From Gemmatimonadota bacterium (GTDB taxonomy: Bacteria; Gemmatimonadota; Gemmatimonadetes; Gemmatimonadales; GWC2-71-9): DNA of 64,000 nucleotides. The position numbers and the translations under genes are program-made. The notes beneath the pieces are model-generated. The model ran no database searches. It saw only the letters and a list, made by a program, of their open reading frames with translations, and had not been told where the DNA came from. Every line of letters starts with the position of its first letter. The stretch's first letter is position 1. Shown piece after piece: positions 57,376-64,000 of this stretch. The DNA is taken from NCBI GenBank assembly GCA_016874005.1, contig VGVQ01000016.1, positions 34,936 through 98,935 on the forward strand, written 5' to 3'.

Positions 57376-58041
57376 ATGACCACCGCCCGACGCGAGTTCC
57401 TTGGCACCCTGGCCGTTGGCGCCTTCGCGGGGCCAACGTTAGGCAGCCTGCCCCTCGACCCCGCGCTCGTCCAGCCGGCTGCCCGGGGCTGGGACTTCGG
57501 CTGGGCAAAGAAGCTGACCGGGAAGTACCGGGCGGTGTTCGACATTCCCGCCATCGAGGACGGCTACGGGGTTTGGCGAGCGGCGATCTGGCGAAGGCAA
57601 TACGCCACCATTTTCAACGTCCCCGAGACCAGCCTCAACACCGTCGTGGTGCTCCGTCACGACGGCATTGCCTTGGCGCTCGACAACCGGTTCTGGACCA
57701 AGTACGACATCGCCAAGCGATGGAACGTGCACGATCCCGCGAGCCGTCAGCCCTTCGCGAAGAATCCCGCCATCGAGCGCACCGGCGCGGCGGCCCTGCC
57801 GGGCGAATTCGCCGGGTTCACCCTGGAAGACCTGATCAAAGGTGGCGCGACGGTGCTCGGTTGTTCGCTGGCCCTGCGCGACTGCGCCCAACTGGTGATG
57901 GACAAGGACAAGGTCCGCTACGAGGACGCCATGGCGCAGGTCCGGCAGATGGTCGTCCCCGGGGTAACGATGCAGCCTTCCGGCGTCTTCGCCGTCGTCC
58001 TGGCCCAGGACAACGGCTGCCGGTTCGTGCTGGGGTCCTGA
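57376..58041 (+). CDS. Tat-signal protein, DsrE-like fold
   Basis: The 221-residue protein begins with a twin-arginine signal (TTARREFLGTLAVGAFAG). The mature part has the alternating pattern of the DsrE sulfur-relay superfamily: VVVLRHDGIALALDNRFWTK, then GGATVLGCSLALRDCAQLV and VVPGVTMQPSGVFAVVLAQD, ending CRFVLGS. Cysteines at about 184 and 190 could take part in redox or sulfur binding. The role of exported DsrE-like proteins is unknown. It lies 98 bases ahead of the Cys/His-rich protein and metal-efflux genes on the same strand. Confidence 0.65.
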   Translation: MTTARREFLGTLAVGAFAGPTLGSLPLDPALVQPAARGWDFGWAKKLTGKYRAVFDIPAIEDGYGVWRAAIWRRQYATIFNVPETSLNTVVVLRHDGIALALDNRFWTKYDIAKRWNVHDPASRQPFAKNPAIERTGAAALPGEFAGFTLEDLIKGGATVLGCSLALRDCAQLVMDKDKVRYEDAMAQVRQMVVPGVTMQPSGVFAVVLAQDNGCRFVLGS

Positions 58042-58139
58042 GCCTGCCCGCCTGGAAGCTCGGCCGCCCGGTGCGTCGGTTCATTTCGCATTCACTCGGC
58101 CTTCATGCTGAGGCCCGGCTGGTGTCGTACTTTGGCTCC

Positions 58140-58493
58140 ATGGTAGCTACCCGGCTCGGGCGCGGGCTCCGCCTGCTGCTGGCCCTGATCGTCGTCATGA
58201 TGCCGGGCTTCCGTTCGGTCACGCCGATCCACGCGGCCGAACGGCATTGTCAGCAGAGCCACGATGGCTCCGACCATGCCCAGACCTCGGGTTGCGAATC
58301 GACCGACGCCTGCCAGGACTGCGCGACGCCCTCGTGCCATGCCACGAGCCATTGCGGGCTCGCGCCGATCGGACTGCTGGCCGCCTCGGCGACCACGGTT
58401 CGGCCCGACTGGCTGCCGGCCCTCCCAACTGGCCCGGCCTCGGCGCTGGGCTCGATCGCCAAAGACCCCCCGACCCACCCTCCGCGCGCCTAA
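58140..58493 (+). CDS. Cys/His-rich secreted small protein ahead of the metal-efflux operon
   Basis: The 117-residue product has a signal peptide (GLRLLLALIVVMMPGFRSVT) and then a short region dense in cysteine and histidine: ERHCQQSHDGSDHAQTSGCE, STDACQDCATPSCHATSHCG. That is six Cys and five His in about 45 residues, followed by a proline-rich tail. I recognise no family. Its position 94 bases before CusC-, CusB- and CusA-like genes suggests a periplasmic metal binder or sensor for copper, silver or a similar ion. The frame is open far upstream, but ATG 58140 is where signal-peptide character begins. Confidence 0.65.
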   Translation: MVATRLGRGLRLLLALIVVMMPGFRSVTPIHAAERHCQQSHDGSDHAQTSGCESTDACQDCATPSCHATSHCGLAPIGLLAASATTVRPDWLPALPTGPASALGSIAKDPPTHPPRA

Positions 58494-58587
58494 CAGCACC
58501 ACCCAGCCCTGGCCGTCGTGACGGCCTTCGGCCCCGGTCCCTGGCGGCCCGCCCCGCGGGTCGCCACCCAACGCGGAGCATTCGAGA

Positions 58588-59865
58588 GTGACCTCAGCAA
58601 TTCGGCTGGTCCTGGCCTTCGCTGCCTCAGACTGGCAAGACACGATACCTGGCCCGCGCCGGCTCGACGAGTTCGTCGCGCTTGCCCGTGCCGCGCATCC
58701 CGCCTTGGTCGCCGCCCGCGAGCGCCAGCTCGCGGCGGCCGAGCAGGTCAAGGCGGTGGGCCGGCCGGAAGACCCGATGCTCGAGATCGGCTCGATGAAC
58801 CGCTCGCTCCCGAGGTTCGGGCGAAGCTCGCCGGTCGCCATGGACCAGATCCGACTGGTCCAGGCCATTCCCCTCGGCGGCCGGCTCCGCCTGACGACCC
58901 AGGCGGCCCAGGCCAGAGCGGAGGCGGCGCAGAGCGCCGTCGCCGAGGCCGACCGGCGACTCCGTTGGCAGGTGACCGACGCGGTCATCGCCCTCCGTCA
59001 GTCCGACCAAACCGTCGCGTTCCTCGGCGTCTCGCGGGCGGCCCTCGAGCAATTGCATGCCGTCAGTCGGGCTCGGTACGCGGCGACCCGCGCCAGCCAG
59101 GCCGAGTTGATCCGCGCCCAGCTCGAGCTGGCTCGCCTCGCCGAGGAGGAGATCGTCGCGCGGGCCGACCGACAGGAGGGCACGGCTCGTCTGAACGGTC
59201 TCCTGGTCCGCCCGCCGGACACGCCGATCGGGGCGGTGAGCCTGCCTGCCCTGCCGGATTCGCTCCCGCCGCTCGACAGCTTGATTCGACGGGCGGTCAC
59301 CGATCACCCCTCGGTCATCGGGCTCCGCAGCGGTCGAGCCGCTTGGGGCCACGAGCGTCAGCGAGTGGCTTCCGAACGGTGGCCGGACCTCGAAGTCGGC
59401 CTGGGATACGGCCAGCAGCCGATGTTCGGCGAATCCGGCACCGATCGGATGGTCTCCCTCAGCATCGGCGGACGGATCCCGCTGTGGTCGCGACCCGCTC
59501 GGCAAGCGATGGAGCGCGAGGCCGCCGCGATGGAACGAATGGCCTCGGCGGAGGCCACCGCGATCGAGGCGGAGTTCGCGGCTCGAATCGGGGAACTCGC
59601 GGTGGCGTTCGGTCGAGCCAACCGGCTGGTCGAGCTGGCGCGCTCCACCTTGGCCCCGCAGGCTCGGGCGGCGGCGACCTCCGCGCTGGCCGGCTACCAG
59701 AATGGGGCCATCGACTTCGAGGCGGTCGGATCCGCTCATTTGGCGGTCATCCGAATCGAGCTCGACGTCGTCCGGCTCGAGGCTGACCGGGCCCGTGCGG
59801 TCGCGGAACTCCAATACCTGACCGGAATCGAATTCGGGGTCACTGCCGAGGGAGGTTCACGATGA
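58588..59865 (+). CDS. TolC-family outer-membrane component of a metal efflux pump (CusC/CzcC-like)
   Basis: The 425-residue protein has the duplicated helical pattern of outer-membrane efflux proteins. The first repeat begins RLDEFVALARAAHPALVAA, with EDPMLEIGSMNRSLP and IRLVQAIPLGGRLRLTTQAA; the second starts LDSLIRRAVTDHPSVIGLRS, with PDLEVGLGYGQQPMF and VSLSIGGRIPLWSR. It should form the exit duct of the three-part pump with the next two genes. GTG 58588 has GGAG upstream. The next gene overlaps its stop by four bases. Confidence 0.9.
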   Translation: MTSAIRLVLAFAASDWQDTIPGPRRLDEFVALARAAHPALVAARERQLAAAEQVKAVGRPEDPMLEIGSMNRSLPRFGRSSPVAMDQIRLVQAIPLGGRLRLTTQAAQARAEAAQSAVAEADRRLRWQVTDAVIALRQSDQTVAFLGVSRAALEQLHAVSRARYAATRASQAELIRAQLELARLAEEEIVARADRQEGTARLNGLLVRPPDTPIGAVSLPALPDSLPPLDSLIRRAVTDHPSVIGLRSGRAAWGHERQRVASERWPDLEVGLGYGQQPMFGESGTDRMVSLSIGGRIPLWSRPARQAMEREAAAMERMASAEATAIEAEFAARIGELAVAFGRANRLVELARSTLAPQARAAATSALAGYQNGAIDFEAVGSAHLAVIRIELDVVRLEADRARAVAELQYLTGIEFGVTAEGGSR

Positions 59866-61094
59866 TCACCATTCGTCGGATGGCGGGGGCAATCGCCCTG
59901 GGTGCAACGGTCCTCGCCGCCGGGTTCGCGGCGTGGAGGTGGGGCCGGACCGATCCTGCGACCGACCACTCCGGTCACGACATGGCCACCATGCAGGCCG
60001 GCGGGCTGGCGGCCGACCCGGTGGTGACCCTGGCCGCCGCCGATCAACGCCTCATTGGCGTGACCTTCGCTCCCGCCGACACGGTGTCGCTGGCACGGCA
60101 GATCCGGCTGGTGGGGATCGTCGGGTACGACGAGTCACGCCTCTCCACCGTCACCACTCGAGTCGAAGGCTTCGTCGAACGACTGGGCGTCGATTTCACC
60201 GGCCGGTCGGTCCAGGCGGGCGAAGTACTGCTCGAGCTCTATGCTCCGGAGGTGGTGGCCGCCCAGGAGGAGCTGATCCTCGCCCAGCGCCTCCTCCGCG
60301 AGCTCGACTCGGCCTCCGCCGAGGCCCGCCTCAACGCCGCGGCGATGGTCGACGCGGCCCAACGCCGTCTGGCGGCCTGGGCCGTCCCCGCGGACGTCAT
60401 CGCGGCGGTCGCTTCCGGGGGGCAGGTCCGTCGAACCTTCCCGTTGCGCTCGACCGCCACCGGCTTCGCGGTCGAGAAGTCCGTCACGGCCGGGCAACGG
60501 ATCATGCCGGGTGATCCGCTCTACCGCCTCGCCGATCTCCGCATCGTCTGGATCGAGGGCGACGTCTACGAGCGTGATCTGGCCGACATCCGACTCGGCG
60601 CGCCGGTGGTGGCACGATTCACCGCGCTCCCCGGCGTTGCCCGCCGCGGAACCGTGGCCTACCTCTACCCCAGCGTCAGCGCGGCGACCCGAACCGCTCG
60701 AGTGAGGGTCAGCTTGCCGAACACCGACCTGACGCTCAAGCCCGGGATGTACGCGACGCTCGAGCTGGCGCGCTTCGCGAGGGCGGCGCTGACGATCCCC
60801 CGCTCGGCCGCGCTGGTGACCGGCGCCCGGACCCTGGTGTTCCTCAAGCGCCCCGACGGTCGCTTCGAGCCGCGCGAGGTCACGTTAGGCGGATCCGACG
60901 ACACTCGTTACGAGGTCATCGCGGGTCTCGCCTTGGGCGACACGGTGGTGGCGTCGGGCACCTTCCTCCTCGACGCCGAGTCCAATCTCGGAACCATGCT
61001 GGGCGGGATGGGAGGGATGCCGGGCATGGACATGACGCCCGCGGGCACCGCCCACCCGGCTCGCGATTCGCACCCCACCACGCCCCGCCGGTAG
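59862..61094 (+). CDS. periplasmic adaptor of a heavy-metal RND efflux pump (CusB-like)
   Basis: The 410-residue membrane-fusion protein has an N-terminal anchor or signal (MAGAIALGATVLAAGFAAW) and a short His/Met stretch, DHSGHDMATMQAGG, that could bind metal. The lipoyl and hairpin regions read VEGFVERLGVDFTGRSVQAG and LYAPEVVAAQEELILAQRLL, then the beta-barrel region VWIEGDVYERDLADIRLGAP and LPNTDLTLKPGMYATLEL. The C-terminus is Met-rich (MLGGMGGMPGMDMTPAG), typical for copper or silver systems. It bridges the outer-membrane duct and the inner-membrane pump. ATGA overlap with the gene before; the pump gene starts six bases later. Confidence 0.93.
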   Translation: MITIRRMAGAIALGATVLAAGFAAWRWGRTDPATDHSGHDMATMQAGGLAADPVVTLAAADQRLIGVTFAPADTVSLARQIRLVGIVGYDESRLSTVTTRVEGFVERLGVDFTGRSVQAGEVLLELYAPEVVAAQEELILAQRLLRELDSASAEARLNAAAMVDAAQRRLAAWAVPADVIAAVASGGQVRRTFPLRSTATGFAVEKSVTAGQRIMPGDPLYRLADLRIVWIEGDVYERDLADIRLGAPVVARFTALPGVARRGTVAYLYPSVSAATRTARVRVSLPNTDLTLKPGMYATLELARFARAALTIPRSAALVTGARTLVFLKRPDGRFEPREVTLGGSDDTRYEVIAGLALGDTVVASGTFLLDAESNLGTMLGGMGGMPGMDMTPAGTAHPARDSHPTTPRR

Positions 61095-61100
61095 CGCCCC

Positions 61101-64000
61101 ATGCTGACGCGGCTGATCCAGTGGTCCGTCGCCAACCGCGTCCTGGTCGCGCTCGGAGTGCTCGCCGTCGTCGTCGCGGGGATCGCCGCCATTCGGCGGA
61201 CCCCGCTCGAGGCGCTCCCCGACCTGAGCGACGTTCAAGTCATCGTCCAGACCGAGTTCCCGGAACAAGCCCCACAGATCGTCGAGGACCAGGTCACCTA
61301 CCCGGTTACCGCCGAGTTGCTCAAGGTGCCCGGGGCGAGGTCGGTGCGCGGCTATTCGTTTTTCGGGATCTCCTTCGTCTACGTCCTGTTCGAGGACGGA
61401 ACCGACCTCTACTGGGCCCGGTCGCGGGCCTCGGAGTCGCTCAACGGCCTGGCGCAACGACTCCCTCCGGCGGCTCGGCCGGTCCTGGGACCTGACGCGA
61501 CCGGGTTGGGGTGGGTCTATCAATACGCTCTCGAGGACACCACCGGGCGGCACGACTTGTCTCAACTCCGCGCGATCCAGGATTGGCAGCTCCGCTTCAG
61601 CCTCACCGCCATTCCAGGAGTCGCCGAGGTCGCCTCGGTCGGGGGCTTCGAAAAGCAGTACCAGGTCGACCTCGACCCGGCTCGCCTCCAGGCCTACGGC
61701 GTGTCGATCGGTCGCGTCATGGACGCAATCCGGAACGCGAACGCGGATGTCGGCGCGATGGTCATCGAGCTCGCCGAGCGCGAGTACATGATCCGAGGAC
61801 TGGGCTACCTGCGATCGCTGATGGACATCGAAAACGTGGTGGTCGATGCGACCCCGGCCGGCACCCCGGTTCGGGTCGCCGAGTTGGGACGGGTGACGGT
61901 CGGCCCCGCGGTGCGCCGGGGCATCGCGGAGTTGGATGGCCGGGGCGACGCGGTCGGCGGGATCGTGGTGATGCGCTCGGGCGAGAACGCCCGCACCACC
62001 ATCCGGCGAGTCACCGCTCGACTCGCGGAACTGGCGCCTTCGCTGCCCGAGGGGGTCGTGATCCGCCCGGTCTACGATCGCAGCCAACTGATCGATCGCT
62101 CGATCCGCAATCTCGGGGTGACCCTGCTCGAGGAGAGCCTGGTGGTCGCCGCGGTCTGCTTCATCTTCCTCGGGCACCTCCGCTCCGCCCTGGTCGCCGT
62201 GGTGACCTTGCCGCTCGGGGTCCTTCTCGCCTTCCTCGCCATGCGGGGCGCCGGGGTCGGATCGGACATCATGTCGCTCGGCGGCATCGCGATCGCCATC
62301 GGGGCGATGATCGACGCCGCGATCGTGATGATCGAGAACCTCCACAAGCACTTCGAACGGCGACTTGCCGGACGAGGTGACCCGAGCGGCCGACTGGACA
62401 TCGACCAGCTATCGCCTGCCGAGCGCTGGTCCGCAACGGTGGCCGCCAGCATCGAGGTGGGACCCGCCCTGTTCTTCTCGCTGCTGGTCATCACGGTGTC
62501 GTTCCTCCCCGTGTTCGTCCTCGAAGGCCAGGAGGGTCGGCTGTTTCGGCCGCTCGCCTTCACCAAGACCTTCGCCATGGCCGCGGCCAGCCTCCTCGCG
62601 GTCACCGTCGTGCCCGCGGCCATGGGTCTCTTCGTCCGGGGCCGAATCCGGGGCGAAAAGGCCAACCCGCTCAACCGCTGGTTGATCAAGGGCTACCGCC
62701 CGGTGATCGATTACGTGCTGGCCCACCGGACGGCGGTCATCTCGTTGAGCCTGGCGGCCGCCATTCTCACCTGGATCCCGTGGTCCCGGCTCGGCAGCGA
62801 GTTCATGCCGCCGCTCGACGAAGGGACCCTGCTCTTCATGCCGACCACCGTGCCTGGTATCAGCATCGCGAGGGCCCGGGAGATCCTCCGGATCCAAGAT
62901 GCCACCCTGGCTCGGTTTCCCGAGGTGGAGCGGGTCTGGGGCAAGGCGGGCCGCGCCACGACCGCCACCGATCCAGCAGGCCTCGACATGTTCGAGACGA
63001 TCGTGACGCTCAAGCCGGAACGCTCCTGGCGCCCTGGGATGACGAGCGAACGGCTGGTCGCGGCCATGGACAGCGCGGTACGGATCCCCGGCGTCACCAA
63101 CGCTTGGACCATGCCGATCAAGGGGCGGATCGACATGTTGGCCACCGGCATCCGGACTCCGGTCGGGGTCAAGGTCTTCGGGCCGAACCTGGCGACGCTG
63201 GAACGCATCGGGCGCGAGGTCGAGAGCGTCGTGAAGCAGGTGCCCGGAACCCGGAGCGTCTACGCCGAGCGAGCCGAGTCGGGCTATTACCTCGACATCG
63301 GGATCGATCGAGCCGCCGCCGCACGTCATGGTCTCAACGTCGGCGACGTCCAACAAGTCATCGCGACCGCGGTGGGAGGCATGACGATCACCGAGGCGGT
63401 CGAAGGCCGGGAGCGCTACGGCGTCCGGCTTCGCTACCCGCAAGAGCTGCGCGATACCCCGGAACGGCTGGCTGCGGTGTTGGTGCCGACGGCCCACACC
63501 AGGTCGGCCGCCATGGGCGGGGCCCCGGAACCGGAGGCCTTCGTCCCGTTAGGCCAGGTTGCCACGATCCGCCAGACCACTGGGCCGATGGTCGTGCGGA
63601 CCGAAGACGCCGTCCCCACGGCCTGGGTGTACATCGACGTCGCGGACCGGGACATCGGAAGCTACGTTCGAGAAGCCAAAGCGGCCGTCGCTGCCGCGGT
63701 TCGCCTGGATCCGGGCTACCGGCTGGTGTGGAGCGGGCAGTACGAGTACCTCGAGCGAGCCCGCGCGGCGATGGCCATCGTGGTCCCGAGCGCCTTGCTG
63801 GCCATCTTCCTGCTCCTCTACCTCAATTTCCGGAGCCTGGCGGAAGCCGCCCTGGTCATGCTCTCGGTGCCATTCGCGCTCATCGGCGGGGTCTGGTTCG
63901 TGTGGCTGCTGGGCTACCATTGGTCGGTCGCGGTGGCGATCGGGTTCATCGCGTTGGCTGGAGTCGCCGCGGAAACCGGCGTGGTCATGCTCCTCTACCA
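61101..64000 (+). CDS. heavy-metal RND efflux pump, inner-membrane component (CusA/CzcA-like), C-terminus cut by window end
   Basis: The open frame from ATG 61101 runs to the window edge with about 966 residues of an expected 1030-1050. It is an RND proton/metal antiporter. Landmarks are LEALPDLSDVQVIVQTEFPE, VYQYALEDTTGRHDLSQLRA, SVGGFEKQYQVDLDP, the helix-4 charge motif region SLGGIAIAIGAMIDAAIVMI, and GLDMFETIVTLKPERSWRPG. Met residues in GLDMFET and GRIDMLATG sit where E. coli CusA has metal-binding methionines, which favours copper/silver over zinc/cobalt. It completes the CusC-B-A-like operon with the Cys/His-rich protein in front. Confidence 0.95.
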   Translation, partial: MLTRLIQWSVANRVLVALGVLAVVVAGIAAIRRTPLEALPDLSDVQVIVQTEFPEQAPQIVEDQVTYPVTAELLKVPGARSVRGYSFFGISFVYVLFEDGTDLYWARSRASESLNGLAQRLPPAARPVLGPDATGLGWVYQYALEDTTGRHDLSQLRAIQDWQLRFSLTAIPGVAEVASVGGFEKQYQVDLDPARLQAYGVSIGRVMDAIRNANADVGAMVIELAEREYMIRGLGYLRSLMDIENVVVDATPAGTPVRVAELGRVTVGPAVRRGIAELDGRGDAVGGIVVMRSGENARTTIRRVTARLAELAPSLPEGVVIRPVYDRSQLIDRSIRNLGVTLLEESLVVAAVCFIFLGHLRSALVAVVTLPLGVLLAFLAMRGAGVGSDIMSLGGIAIAIGAMIDAAIVMIENLHKHFERRLAGRGDPSGRLDIDQLSPAERWSATVAASIEVGPALFFSLLVITVSFLPVFVLEGQEGRLFRPLAFTKTFAMAAASLLAVTVVPAAMGLFVRGRIRGEKANPLNRWLIKGYRPVIDYVLAHRTAVISLSLAAAILTWIPWSRLGSEFMPPLDEGTLLFMPTTVPGISIARAREILRIQDATLARFPEVERVWGKAGRATTATDPAGLDMFETIVTLKPERSWRPGMTSERLVAAMDSAVRIPGVTNAWTMPIKGRIDMLATGIRTPVGVKVFGPNLATLERIGREVESVVKQVPGTRSVYAERAESGYYLDIGIDRAAAARHGLNVGDVQQVIATAVGGMTITEAVEGRERYGVRLRYPQELRDTPERLAAVLVPTAHTRSAAMGGAPEPEAFVPLGQVATIRQTTGPMVVRTEDAVPTAWVYIDVADRDIGSYVREAKAAVAAAVRLDPGYRLVWSGQYEYLERARAAMAIVVPSALLAIFLLLYLNFRSLAEAALVMLSVPFALIGGVWFVWLLGYHWSVAVAIGFIALAGVAAETGVVMLLY

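Overview
The window looks like a chromosomal stretch of a high-GC, Gram-negative, aerobic heterotroph, most likely a member of the Gemmatimonadota or a close relative. This is inferred from the mix of families and not from a marker gene: two SusC/SusD-type outer-membrane uptake operons, many secreted peptidases (S9, M14, M3-like), LVIVD and SBBP beta-propeller proteins, Tat-exported molybdenum hydroxylases and stand-alone hybrid histidine kinases. I see no rRNA, tRNA, CRISPR array, phage or insertion sequence.

Layout. 1-6300: the 5' end of a transhydrogenase gene (pntA, minus strand), homoserine kinase (thrB), a secreted peroxiredoxin whose catalytic cysteine position is an in-frame UGA, the translation factor ettA, then a broken locus in which the front of a glycogen phosphorylase gene is joined out of frame to the back of a GH57 glucanotransferase gene. 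6263-15220: an LVIVD propeller protein, a probable outer-membrane barrel, the agmatine pathway (aguB, aguA), a PurD-like ATP-grasp protein, an AbgT transporter and a creatininase-family hydrolase. 15265-28928: a Tat-exported amidase, bifunctional FtcD, an S9 peptidase, the first SusCD operon, and hutI/hutU. 28925-33035: two membrane hybrid histidine kinases that run into hutUI as one tightly packed set. 33329-38387: an SCP2 protein and the second SusCD operon. 38535-49071: an SBBP lipoprotein, M14 carboxypeptidase, AhpD-like protein, lipoprotein, GDPD phosphodiesterase, M3-like peptidase and a Vgb-like propeller. 49087-56653: a five-gene operon with an SbcD-like phosphoesterase and two molybdenum hydroxylases. 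56695-64000: a SnoaL-like protein, a Tat-exported DsrE-like protein, and a metal-efflux operon (Cys/His-rich protein, CusC-, CusB- and CusA-like), cut by the window end.

How it fits together. The genes describe a scavenger living on peptides, amino acids and polyamines: secreted peptidases and SusCD pairs for capture; hutU, hutI and ftcD for histidine breakdown (hutH is not here); aguA/aguB for agmatine; amidase, creatininase and AbgT for amides and possibly folate fragments; and molybdenum hydroxylases for aldehydes or N-heterocycles.

The two observations I rate highest are not simple gene calls. First, the peroxiredoxin at 1271-1834 reads through a UGA exactly where the peroxidatic cysteine belongs, and a perfect 7-bp hairpin lies at the right distance downstream to be a bacterial SECIS element: a probable selenoprotein. 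Second, both SusCD operons are preceded by the same composite element: a 15-bp near-palindrome (GTGTCCA/GACAC type), exactly 17 bases, then GTGTCGTTC. It looks like a shared promoter or operator.
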